DNA of 64,000 bases from Porticoccus sp041395745 (GCA_041395745.1 JAWKZV010000001.1:62001-126000); one strand, 5' to 3'; shown: positions 43,669 through 50,784, counted from the first letter of the stretch. Translations and numbers: made by a program. The notes: generated from the letters alone by a model not told the origin.

Positions 43669-44416
43669 GTCGACGGTCGACTCTGCCATTCTGTTTCAGC
43701 TGACACATCAGTCGTTGAGCTATGGTGGACAAAAGGGCAACCATCCCGTGCTGGATGACATCAGCCTGACCATTCGTCGAGGTGAGAAGGTGGCCCTGCT
43801 CGGTCCGTCGGGGGCGGGCAAGTCCACCCTGATCAATCTGCTCTACCAGCAACAGCCCCAGTGCAGTGCCTTGCAACCGCAAGGCGGTGGGTTGGTGGAT
43901 CTGCTGTCGGTCTACCACAACATTTTTATCGGTGGCCTGGATCGGGTAGGGTCCCTCGCGGCACTGTGGAACCTGCTGCGTCCGCTGCCAACGCAACGCG
44001 ACGCTATTGCTGAATTGGTAAAAGTGCTGGGGCTGGAGGAAAAACTGTGGCAGTCGGTGGATCGCCTGTCCGGCGGCCAGCGCCAGCGGGTCGCCATCGG
44101 TCGGGCACTGTTTCGCCGGCAGCCGGTGTACCTGGGGGATGAACCGGTTTCCTCGTTAGATCCACTGCAAGCCCAGACGCTGCTGGAACACCTGCTTTTG
44201 CAGCACGAAACTGCGGTGATCAGTCTGCACAATCGCCAGCTGGCCCTGGACCACTTCGACCGCATTGTCGTGCTGCGAGAGGGGCGACTCTGTTGCGATT
44301 GTGCTGTTGGGGAACTGAGCAGTGCTCAGCTAGACGAGTTCTACCAGCAGGAGTCGTCACCCGTTGCCGAACCGTCGGCCCCCAGTGATGACGGCTGGGT
44401 CATTCGCACCTCATGA
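43661..44416 (+). CDS. ABC transporter ATP-binding protein (selenium-cluster, PhnC-like)
   Basis: The 251-residue ATPase has Walker A GPSGAGKST, the Q-loop region, ABC signature RLSGGQRQRVAIGRAL, Walker B VYLGDEPVSSLD and a switch His in VISLHNRQ. It starts at 43661, eight bases inside the binding-protein gene, and its stop overlaps the permease start. It should power the transporter formed with the genes on either side. Confidence 0.9.
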   Translation: MSESTVDSAILFQLTHQSLSYGGQKGNHPVLDDISLTIRRGEKVALLGPSGAGKSTLINLLYQQQPQCSALQPQGGGLVDLLSVYHNIFIGGLDRVGSLAALWNLLRPLPTQRDAIAELVKVLGLEEKLWQSVDRLSGGQRQRVAIGRALFRRQPVYLGDEPVSSLDPLQAQTLLEHLLLQHETAVISLHNRQLALDHFDRIVVLREGRLCCDCAVGELSSAQLDEFYQQESSPVAEPSAPSDDGWVIRTS

Positions 44417-46005
44417 GCGGCCTGGGCAATCTGTTGCAGAGTCTGGGGTCCGGAGGCTTTGATGGTGACAGGGGCCCTGGGTATCAGGCAAAAGGTTCAA
44501 GTGCCCGCCGCCTGAACGGCGTTTGTCTGCTGATGGTCGGTGCGGCGCTGCTGGCACTGCTTGGTGCCGATTTACAGATCTATACCGTTGACCCTTGGCA
44601 GGAGCTTTCACGTATCGCCCTGGGAGTGTTGCAGCCGGGTTGGGATGATCCCCCCACGTTGCTGCAGGCGCTGGCGCACACCGTAGCCTTTGCCCTGCTG
44701 GCGGTAGCGCTGGCTGTGCCGTTGGGACTGTTGTTGGCCATGAGTTTTCACTGGCTGCCGGTGCGAGTGCTTTGCGCTGCCGTGCGCTCGGTCCATGAGC
44801 TGTTCTGGGGACTGATCTTCATGCAGCTGTTCGGGCTCAGCGCCACCACCGGTCTGCTGGCTATTCTGGTGCCTTTTACCGGGGTGTTCGCCAAGGTTTT
44901 TGCGGAAATTTTTGACCAGCAGTCGCCGGAACCGGCTCAGACCATGCCGCCCAGCATCGGGGCTTTGAAGCGCTACACCTACACCCTGATACCCCAGTCG
45001 TGGCCTGCATTGCTCAGCTATACCCGCTACCGTTTTGAATGCGCCCTGCGCTCCAGTGCCATTCTCGGTTTCATTGGCTTACCGACCCTGGGCTTCCATC
45101 TGGAGACCGCCTTCAAGCAGGGCCAGTACAGTGAAGCCGGCGCATTGCTGTGGGTGTTCCTGCTGATGATCGCCACTATCCGCTTCTGGCTGCGCCCGCT
45201 GCTGCTGCCGGTCTATTTGCTGGCAGCTGTCTGGCTGTTACCGGAAACCGTCGGTTTCAGCAATGGTGGCTCCCTGTGGCGTTTTGTCAGCGTCGATATC
45301 TGGCCGTCAGCCCTGCGTCAGGGCGACTGGGGTGCACTGCTTGTGTGGTTGCAGATGATGCTTGGTAAACAGGTGTGGCCGGGCTTGGTGCAGACCCTGC
45401 TGCTGACGCAGATTGCCGTTGTCCTGAGCGGAGTAGTGGTGCTGATCTGTTACCCCTTTGCGAGCCGGGCGCTCGCCGGTCCGGTCATGCGCTGGCCTGG
45501 GCGTTTTCTGCTACTGGTGCTGCGTTCCACACCGGAGATGGTGATGGCCTATGTGCTGTTGCTGCTGTGTGGGCCATCCGGTTTGCCAGTGGTGCTGGCG
45601 TTGGGTTTGCACAATGGCGGATTGATTGCCTTCCTGGTGGCCAATGCCAGCGATGCTGAACACAGAAATCCCCTAAACCGGCCCGATGATCCAAAGGGAC
45701 TCAAGCGCTATGCCTACGTGGAAACGCCGCGTCGTTTTCCCGCCATGCTGGCGTTTCTGTTCTACCGCTGGGAAGTGATCCTGCGCGAAAGCGCCATTAT
45801 GGGGATATTGGGCGTTGCCACCCTCGGTTTCTATATCGACTCTGCCTTCGAGGAAATTCGCTACGACCGCGCTTTCCTGCTGATAGTCGTCACCGCATTA
45901 CTCAACATACTGGTGGACAGTTTGTCTCGCCGTTTGCGTCGCCTGGCCCATGCCGACGCCGATTTTGGAAAACCGACCAGAAATACCTCGATTAACTGTC
46001 GTTGA
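44413..46005 (+). CDS. Double-length ABC permease (PhnE-like, two fused membrane domains)
   Basis: The 530-residue protein contains two homologous permease halves. Each ends with a matching block: residues around 175-235 (LKRYTYTLIPQSWPALLSY then RSSAILGFIGLPTLGF) and around 430-490 (LKRYAYVETPRRFPAMLAF then RESAIMGILGVATLGF). The ATPase-coupling EAA loop is more typical in the first copy than in the second. A single gene thus supplies both membrane subunits. It closes the selD operon. Confidence 0.87.
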   Translation: MSGLGNLLQSLGSGGFDGDRGPGYQAKGSSARRLNGVCLLMVGAALLALLGADLQIYTVDPWQELSRIALGVLQPGWDDPPTLLQALAHTVAFALLAVALAVPLGLLLAMSFHWLPVRVLCAAVRSVHELFWGLIFMQLFGLSATTGLLAILVPFTGVFAKVFAEIFDQQSPEPAQTMPPSIGALKRYTYTLIPQSWPALLSYTRYRFECALRSSAILGFIGLPTLGFHLETAFKQGQYSEAGALLWVFLLMIATIRFWLRPLLLPVYLLAAVWLLPETVGFSNGGSLWRFVSVDIWPSALRQGDWGALLVWLQMMLGKQVWPGLVQTLLLTQIAVVLSGVVVLICYPFASRALAGPVMRWPGRFLLLVLRSTPEMVMAYVLLLLCGPSGLPVVLALGLHNGGLIAFLVANASDAEHRNPLNRPDDPKGLKRYAYVETPRRFPAMLAFLFYRWEVILRESAIMGILGVATLGFYIDSAFEEIRYDRAFLLIVVTALLNILVDSLSRRLRRLAHADADFGKPTRNTSINCR

Positions 46006-46066
46006 CAGCCCCCTTTTACGGCTTGCTTTAAAAAATTAGAAGCACGTGTCTGTACTTGAAGAATGA

Positions 46067-47068
46067 CTATGAGTGTTGCCCAAAAAGACTGTCCGCAGGA
46101 CTTAATACCCCTTTGCCGCCGCGGTTGACGACGTGGGTATAAATTTCGGTCGTCGTCACGTCTGTATGTCCGAGCAACTCCTGGATGGTCCGGAGGTCAT
46201 AGCCGGATTCCAATAAATGAGTAGCAAAGCTATGACGGAAACTGTGTGACTTGGCTGGCTTGTTGATCCCGGACGCTACCACAGCCTGTTTAATTTGCTT
46301 TCGCAGCGCTGAAGGATGCAGGTGATGACGCCTCAGCACTCCGGAGCGGGGATCAGGGGCAACGCGAGAGGCTGGGAATAAATACTGCCAGGCGGTTTCC
46401 CTGGCGGCATTGGGGTATTTTCTGTTCAGTGCCTCAGGCAGGTAGACCTCGCCAAAACCATCCTCCATGTCCTGGCTGTGTAGTTGTTTCACCCGCTCAA
46501 TCTGATTTTTTAAAGCAGGTATTAGCCGCTGGGGCAACATGGTTGTTCGGTCCTTGCCGCCCTTGCCACTGCGGACGATGATGTTGTTACTGCCGAAATC
46601 GATATCCTTAATGCGTAAAGAGAGCAATTCGGCACTGCGTAATCCACTTCCATACATCAATTCCACCTGGAGGCGGTAGACCCCGCGCAGGTGAGACACA
46701 ATTGCGGCAATCTCGTCGCGACTGTAAACCACAGGCAGTCGACGGTGTGGATTTGCTGGTGCGTAATCGAGTGGTTTGAGTTCAACCCCCATAAAACGCC
46801 GATACAAGTAAACCAGTGCATTAAGGGCTATTCGTTGTGTGTTGGTTGAACACTCTCTCGTTACTGACAAATGGGACAGGAAAAATTCAATTTCCGAAGC
46901 GCCCATGTCTTTGGGATGTCTTTTCCTGTGGAAGTAGATAAACCGTTTCACCCAATGAATGTAAGTTTGTTCTGTGCGGTAGGCCAGGCCAGAGGAGCGT
47001 ATATGGAGCCGAAGTTGATCTAAAAAACGAGTGGGCGAGGGGGGTATGGGGTGGCGTATATCATCCAT
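46067..47068 (-). CDS. intI: Integron integrase IntI
   Basis: A 333-residue tyrosine recombinase with catalytic Arg144 (GSGLRSAELL), Lys near 170, His275 and Arg278 (SHSFRHSFATHL), His301 and Tyr310 (TTTEIYTHV). The insertion typical of IntI, around residues 205-240 (EALNRKYPNA then WQYLFPAS), separates it from XerCD. It inserts and excises gene cassettes at attI and attC. It is transcribed away from the cassette array, starts at 47068 with AGGTG upstream, and has a LexA-type box in its promoter. Confidence 0.96.
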   Translation of the reverse strand: MDDIRHPIPPSPTRFLDQLRLHIRSSGLAYRTEQTYIHWVKRFIYFHRKRHPKDMGASEIEFFLSHLSVTRECSTNTQRIALNALVYLYRRFMGVELKPLDYAPANPHRRLPVVYSRDEIAAIVSHLRGVYRLQVELMYGSGLRSAELLSLRIKDIDFGSNNIIVRSGKGGKDRTTMLPQRLIPALKNQIERVKQLHSQDMEDGFGEVYLPEALNRKYPNAARETAWQYLFPASRVAPDPRSGVLRRHHLHPSALRKQIKQAVVASGINKPAKSHSFRHSFATHLLESGYDLRTIQELLGHTDVTTTEIYTHVVNRGGKGVLSPADSLFGQHS

Positions 47069-47084
47069 GATGGCACCTAAATAG

Positions 47085-47100
47085 CTGTATTTATATACAG
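47085..47100. promoter_or_regulatory. LexA (SOS) box upstream of intI
   Basis: CTGTATTTATATACAG is a 16-base palindrome matching the LexA consensus CTGT-N8-ACAG with both half sites intact. It lies 17 bases upstream of the intI start codon, where SOS control of integrase genes is known in other integrons. It implies induction of cassette recombination by DNA damage. Confidence 0.88.
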
Positions 47101-47181
47101 TATTTCCTGTATGCTAAGAAACGTCAACTCCGTGATAAGCGGAATCAGTCTCTATAACACGCGAAAAGGCAAAGTAACCTA

Positions 47182-47209
47182 TTGATTTGAAACGATACTG
47201 GAATATGAT
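47182..47209 (+). promoter_or_regulatory. Candidate cassette promoter Pc
   Basis: TTGATT (47182-47187) and TATGAT (47204-47209) with a 16-base spacer point toward the cassette array, about 175 bases before the first cassette. This is the best sigma-70-like pair seen in the leader. Start-site mapping would be needed to prove it. Confidence 0.5.
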
Positions 47210-47254
47210 AGGCGGACAACGGAATGAACTAATAAAGTTAAAGGAGTGCACTTT

Positions 47255-47377
47255 ATGCCGAACGGCACCTCTCTTTTATATCCTCAAGCCATTGTTTTAA
47301 AAGAAAATAAATTCAGTGTGTCGCACGGTTGCCCTGAGATAGGGTGCCAAAGTGATATAGTGCCTGAGTCTTTATAA
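47255..47377 (+). CDS. 40-codon leader ORF in the attI region
   Basis: AAGGAG (47241-47246) lies eight bases before an ATG opening 40 codons (begins MPNGTSLLYPQAI, ends PESL), with the TAA only seven bases before the cassette insertion point. It resembles in position the short ORF-11 of class 1 attI1, which is known to raise translation of the first cassette gene. The peptide itself has no recognisable family. A functional leader role is inferred from position and ribosome site. Confidence 0.5.
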   Translation: MPNGTSLLYPQAIVLKENKFSVSHGCPEIGCQSDIVPESL

Positions 47378-47390
47378 TTAGCTGTTATGC
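47330..47390 (+). other. attI recombination site (approximate)
   Basis: The first cassette joins at GTTATGC (47384-47390), so the crossover is between G47384 and T47385. The attI recognition sequence must lie just upstream; its left limit cannot be set from sequence because attI sites are poorly conserved. Confidence 0.55.
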
Positions 47391-47405
47391 GCCACGGAGT
47401 AAGTT

Positions 47406-47873
47406 TTGAGTACAGCGTTTATAAGCTATTCAACCAAAGACTCTCATTTGGCGCTTGGGCTACATTCGGCCATGACAATGGCGGGGATCAATACATTTCT
47501 AGCAGAAATCTCGATAGAGCCGGGTGAGCGGTGGTCTGAGGTAATTTTTGAGAGCTTAGCCAAGTCAGACTGGGTGTTCTTCCTGGCATCTAAGAACTCA
47601 ATTTCATCCGTAGCAGTACAACAAGAACTTGGGGCGTCGCTATCGCATAAGAAGACGATTATTCCTTTGCTCATAGATATTTCCCCTGAGGAACTACCCC
47701 AGGGCATAGATAAGCACCAAGCTATTGATGTACGCAGTAGCCCGGAGAAGCTGCACTCGGTCATTTCGAAAATCGCAGAGAAAATAAAAGTGGATCAGTT
47801 TTGGGCCGGGGTGATTGTTGGAGCGATAGTGGTGGGGCTGATAGTTCTGATAGCAAAGTCACGAAGCGCATAA
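47406..47873 (+). CDS. Cassette 1: TIR-domain protein with C-terminal membrane helix
   Basis: The 155-residue protein starts at a TTG with GGAG seven bases upstream. Residues 1-125 are a TIR domain: TAFISYSTKDSHLALGL, IEPGERWSEVIFESLAKSDWVFFLAS, and SVAVQQELGASLSH, in which Glu of QQEL is the expected catalytic glutamate of NAD-cleaving TIRs. Residues about 132-151 (FWAGVIVGAIVVGLIVLIA) form a membrane helix. TIR domains are common anti-phage effectors. Being in the first cassette position it should be the best expressed. The stop lies in attC1. Confidence 0.85.
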   Translation: MSTAFISYSTKDSHLALGLHSAMTMAGINTFLAEISIEPGERWSEVIFESLAKSDWVFFLASKNSISSVAVQQELGASLSHKKTIIPLLIDISPEELPQGIDKHQAIDVRSSPEKLHSVISKIAEKIKVDQFWAGVIVGAIVVGLIVLIAKSRSA

Positions 47874-47969
47874 CAAACCGATCGAGAGCGACCAAAGAAC
47901 TTTGTCATGCCTTTTGCTGGCGCAAAAGCCACGCCAAAATTCTTTGGCCCCTCATCAGGGGCGTTAGCC
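47868..47969 (+). repeat. attC1 (cassette 1 recombination site)
   Basis: Begins with GCATAAC (R'') and ends with GTTAGCC (R'), with the crossover after the G at 47963. The 102-base interior folds on itself through ACCAAAGAA...TTCTTTGG and GGCGCAAAAGCC-type arms. Confidence 0.8.
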
Positions 47970-48003
47970 ATCACAAGTACATTTATCGACATAAGGATTG
48001 AAA

Positions 48004-48660
48004 ATGGAAAAAATAATTAGTCATCTTCCTTTGATTGTTCAGGTAGCTCTTTTGGCGGCAGCTTTATGGTATAGCTGGGAAACTAGAGTCATCCGTCTTC
48101 AAAACCAAAAGGAACTCAATCTGCTGAAAAAACAAGGAAGGCTATCATTAGCTCCGTATCTTGTGCCAGGCTGTGAAAAAATTGATATCGAACAGCTTAT
48201 CGAGTTAATTAGCAGTAATGAAGAACTTGATGCCGAAGAAAAAAAAGAGCAAATAGAAGCAGCCAAAAAAGAGGAGGTTTTTTTCTATATACAAGTTGAC
48301 AACCCAACTTCAGATAAAGTGGGCTGTCAACTAAGGCCTATTATCTACGACCCAAGTACTAAATCATTCATTCTTTCCGACTCAGGGCATGCATGGATAT
48401 CCCCTCAGGCACAGGGAAAATTTCAGGCAACAGGCCCATATTATTCAAAAGCACAAATTTCAGAGCAGCTAGAAGGAAGCTATGGTGACGAAATCAAAGC
48501 TCTCCTGAATAACCTTGATATCACTGACAACGAAGGTTATGTGGCTCTGTTTTACCGAGACATTGAAGGCTCATTATATTTGGCCAAAAGAGCATTTAAA
48601 GTTCATGATGGCGAATACAATTTTAAGGCAACTAAGCTTTTCAGTTCAGTTCTGGATTAG
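48004..48660 (+). CDS. Cassette 2: membrane-anchored protein of unknown function
   Basis: The ATG at 48004 follows AAGGA by seven bases. The 218-residue protein has one N-terminal membrane helix (LIVQVALLAAALWYSW), a short coiled coil with acidic/lysine-rich residues (ISSNEELDAEEKKEQIEAA), and a soluble domain of about 120 residues (FYIQVDNPTSDKVGCQLRPI onward) likely to be beta-rich. Base composition is much more AT-rich than the flanking chromosome. No family recognised. Confidence 0.75.
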   Translation: MEKIISHLPLIVQVALLAAALWYSWETRVIRLQNQKELNLLKKQGRLSLAPYLVPGCEKIDIEQLIELISSNEELDAEEKKEQIEAAKKEEVFFYIQVDNPTSDKVGCQLRPIIYDPSTKSFILSDSGHAWISPQAQGKFQATGPYYSKAQISEQLEGSYGDEIKALLNNLDITDNEGYVALFYRDIEGSLYLAKRAFKVHDGEYNFKATKLFSSVLD

Positions 48661-48710
48661 GACTGGTTTTTCGCTGCGCTTCAAACCAGCCGCAAATGCG
48701 GGCGTTATAA
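48655..48710 (+). repeat. attC2, partly degenerate
   Basis: The right end is good (GGGCGTTATAA, crossover after G48704) and there is a CTGGTTT/AAACCAG stem at 48663-48689, but the left R'' site (around TGGATTAG) lacks the AAC of the consensus. It may be truncated or inactive. Confidence 0.6.
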
Positions 48711-48734
48711 GCCAATCTCAAGAATCGAGCATTG

Positions 48735-49463
48735 ATGAAAAATACAGAAAATTTCAAAATATTTTGGTGGTTTGTTCTTGTCTTAGTGATTGGGTTTTTC
48801 CTGTATGGAAGGCAAGACTATCTGCTAGAAGGAAAGCCGACATATTTCGATGCGATTGTATTGATTATCTGGGTTGGCATCTGTCTTGCTCCTATATTTC
48901 AAGAGATGGATCTATTTGGCGTAAAGCTAAAGCAAGATATTCAAGATCTGAGAAAAGACCTATCGCATCAGATAGCAATTTTAAAAACAGAAATAACTTC
49001 ATCGATTGAAGTTTCTAATGCGAACAGCAACCAAATCTATGTAAATACAAATCAAGAGCCACCTAAAGACTCAGAGATTCCTGATCTAACTGCTCAGATA
49101 CAGGATGCACTTGAGCGGTTGGGTATTAAAGCTGAAGATTATGAAGGCTTTAAATCCAATTACACGGGCTCAATTGAAACTGAGATGTTTGAAGTTCGGC
49201 TGTCTTTCGAGAAACTTCTCCGTAGGCACTCCATAGCTCTAGGTTTGGATAGCAGACGTGTTTCTATAGGAAAAATGCTCTATCAATTAAGGCAGTCGGA
49301 AATGATTCCAAAAGAAATTGTCGTGGGTATACAAGAAGTTATCTCAATATGTAACTACGCAGTTCACGGTGAAGATATAACACCTGACCAAGTTTACTTT
49401 GTTAGAAAGTCGGCACCTAGCCTGCTGAAGGCTCTGGAGGCAAGTCTTGGTAAAGGCTTATAA
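48735..49463 (+). CDS. Cassette 3: two-helix membrane protein with HEPN/DUF4145-like C-terminus
   Basis: The 242-residue product has two N-terminal membrane helices (IFWWFVLVLVIGFFLYG and FDAIVLIIWVGICLAPIF), a coiled coil (LKQDIQDLRKDLSHQIAILK) and a helical domain from about residue 140 to the end: FEVRLSFEKLLRRHSIALG, IGKMLYQLRQSEMIPKEI and ICNYAVHGEDI. The last block aligns with the RNxxxH of DUF4145/HEPN proteins, with Asn207 and His211 present but Cys206 in place of the usual Arg. It may therefore be non-nucleolytic. A defence or sensing role is inferred only. Confidence 0.7.
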   Translation: MKNTENFKIFWWFVLVLVIGFFLYGRQDYLLEGKPTYFDAIVLIIWVGICLAPIFQEMDLFGVKLKQDIQDLRKDLSHQIAILKTEITSSIEVSNANSNQIYVNTNQEPPKDSEIPDLTAQIQDALERLGIKAEDYEGFKSNYTGSIETEMFEVRLSFEKLLRRHSIALGLDSRRVSIGKMLYQLRQSEMIPKEIVVGIQEVISICNYAVHGEDITPDQVYFVRKSAPSLLKALEASLGKGL

Positions 49464-49532
49464 CAAGCGCAAGCAGGCAGGGACAAACTTTCCGCTGGCG
49501 CTCCAAGTTTGCCCCTGTTGCGGGCGTTATGG
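49458..49532 (+). repeat. attC3
   Basis: TTATAAC (R'') to GTTATGG (R'), 75 bases, crossover after G49526. Interior arms GGGACAAACTT and AAGTTTGCCCC pair around a short GCGC centre. It is nearly identical to attC7. Confidence 0.9.
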
Positions 49533-49550
49533 TTACAGAAGGAAATCCCC

Positions 49551-49790
49551 ATGATCGAAACAAAGGAATTTACCTGCCCCGTATTAAACAAAACCATCAC
49601 CATGAAAATTCAGGTAAAAGAGTTGCGTCATTTTTCATCCAGAGGCGGCATATCAGAGCCTGACCGCATTAAAATAATCCCAGGGCCGCGGGACTGCTCT
49701 TCTGGCAAAGAGTGTGGTGTCATAAAAGACAGCCCTAGGTCATATAACTGGCCTGCCTGCCCCCTCACCCAAACACTAAAGCCTTCGTGA
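49551..49790 (+). CDS. Cassette 4, plus strand: small cysteine-rich protein
   Basis: The 79-residue frame has AAGGA seven bases before its ATG and sits in the normal cassette orientation. It contains a spaced cysteine pattern, CPVLN near residue 9, DCSSGKECG near residue 48 and WPACP near residue 69, that looks like a metal-binding or Fe-S site. No family is named. It overlaps the minus-strand frame at 49628 by 163 bases, so at most one may be real, though both have ribosome sites. Confidence 0.6.
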   Translation: MIETKEFTCPVLNKTITMKIQVKELRHFSSRGGISEPDRIKIIPGPRDCSSGKECGVIKDSPRSYNWPACPLTQTLKPS

Positions 49791-49921
49791 TTCGGCTGCC
49801 TTTCATGGTTTTCTTTAATTACCTTTCCAACATCAAGCGCCCACTCATAAACAATGTGGGGAACCCCGTCGCGTATTTGGTACACATCAATACAAAGTGT
49901 TTCGTGTGTTTCTATCGGCAT
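49628..49921 (-). CDS. Cassette 4, minus strand: possible reverse-oriented gene
   Basis: The 97-residue frame has AGGAG six bases before its ATG, a better ribosome site than most in the array. Residues such as DVYQIRDGVPHIVYEWALDV look protein-like, and the first 43 codons do not overlap the plus-strand ORF. Reverse genes with their own promoter occur in integrons, often toxin-antitoxin modules. No homology is recognised; coding status is uncertain. Confidence 0.4.
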   Translation of the reverse strand: MPIETHETLCIDVYQIRDGVPHIVYEWALDVGKVIKENHERQPNHEGFSVWVRGQAGQLYDLGLSFMTPHSLPEEQSRGPGIILMRSGSDMPPLDEK

Positions 49922-49940
49922 GTCGTTCTCCTAGTTGTAA

Positions 49941-50001
49941 CCATAACAAGAGGCTGGTGTGGGACTCCGCTATCGCTGCGCCCCACAGCCAGTCGTTATG
50001 C
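49941..50001 (+). repeat. attC4
   Basis: CCATAAC (R'') to GTTATGC (R'), 61 bases, crossover after G49995. The arms GGCTGGTGTGGG and CCCCACAGCC pair with extra-helical bases as expected for a folded bottom strand. It shares these arms with attC8. Confidence 0.88.
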
Positions 50002-50338
50002 GGCTGCTCAAAAACGTTCAGCTACGGCGAGGGCATCTCAAAAGTGGCTGGGTACCATTGGCATTTTCCGGCCTTCAAGCACTACGCGCTAAAACAATGG
50101 TCGGTTAGGGAGTGCGTAGCAATCATCATCAATACTCAGCACAAATGGTTGTTTTCCATCGCAACCCCAACGTGTTTCCTCAATATCGCAGTCAGTGGTC
50201 GCAGGAGCTTTGAGCGTGATAGGTTCTGCGCATCGACATCAACCGGAGGTAGCTGGCAAGTGTTCAGTGCAATCCGTCTCTACGCATCTCTACTGTTTAC
50301 GGTGCTGACAACCTGGTTCGCCACGAAGCTGGCACGCC
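50002..50338. other. Cassette 5: no convincing forward gene
   Basis: About 340 bases between attC4 and attC5. The plus-strand open frame that crosses it also reads through both attC sites and lacks a local start with a ribosome site. On the minus strand a 49-codon stretch (50238-50089) reads like protein, including ITLKAPATTDCDIEETRWG, but has no start codon and is cut by a TGA at 50239-50241. It may be a decayed reverse gene, or the cassette may be non-coding. Confidence 0.5.
50089..50238 (-). pseudogene. Possible decayed reverse ORF in cassette 5
   Basis: Open frame of 49 codons ending in TAG, with plausible composition (segments CRCAEPITLKAPATTD and FVLSIDDDCYALPN). A TGA separates it from 16 further open codons upstream, none of them a usual start. 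Read-through by selenocysteine is not supported because no start or hairpin could be defended. Confidence 0.25.
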
Positions 50339-50451
50339 GCATAACAGAATGTTGGAGCGGACTGCAAACTGCGGGCTCGTTTTGCGCATGGGCTTCGCCC
50401 ATTGTTGCGCAAAACTCCCTCCGTTCGCAGCCGCTCAACATTGTGTTATGC
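50339..50451 (+). repeat. attC5
   Basis: GCATAAC (R'') to GTTATGC (R'), 113 bases, crossover after G50445. The outer 25 bases on each side are near-perfect inverted repeats (GAATGTTGGAGCGG versus CCGCTCAACATT) with single extra bases, and a TTTTGCGC...GCGCAAAA inner stem forms the tip. Confidence 0.93.
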
Positions 50452-50463
50452 ATCTTAATCGAT

Positions 50464-50784
50464 ATGGAATTTGAACTTACGAATAAATACAAAAATTGGG
50501 TGAGAAACTTTGCACTATGGGCAGTGATTCTTGGAGTATTCATTGGAGCTTTTTACCTAAATCGTAGTGGCAATCCTGAACTTGTCATGAGCGGTGAAAT
50601 TACGTCATGTAATTCAATATTTGGTGGTCGTGGCGGGACTTTACGTTTTGCCAATGTAACCCTTGAAAATGGTACAAAGGTAAAAATTTACTACGAATCA
50701 TGCTGTAAGGGTAAAAATATTATGGTCGCCAAAAAACGTGGAGTGCTGTTTATGAATACTATCTATATGAGCAAAAATGCATAA
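50464..50784 (+). CDS. Cassette 6: small membrane-anchored protein
   Basis: The 106-residue product starts 12 bases after attC5 and stops inside attC6, as cassette genes do. It has one membrane helix (FALWAVILGVFIGAFYL, about residues 16-32) and a beta-rich outer part with a Cys pair in ESCCKGK. No family recognised. No ribosome site is visible, so translation may rely on a leader or a different start. Confidence 0.65.
   Translation: MEFELTNKYKNWVRNFALWAVILGVFIGAFYLNRSGNPELVMSGEITSCNSIFGGRGGTLRFANVTLENGTKVKIYYESCCKGKNIMVAKKRGVLFMNTIYMSKNA

Noticed and set aside
50239..50241. TGA in a cysteine-rich minus-strand frame as a possible selenocysteine codon, prompted by selD in the window
   Set aside because: No start codon with a ribosome site upstream, no defensible SECIS hairpin, and selA/selB are not seen. 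Decay is the simpler explanation.
49897..50784. A 295-codon open frame on the plus strand across cassettes 4-6
   Set aside because: It reads straight through attC4 and attC5. Only the last 106 codons (from 50464) form a cassette gene with normal placement.
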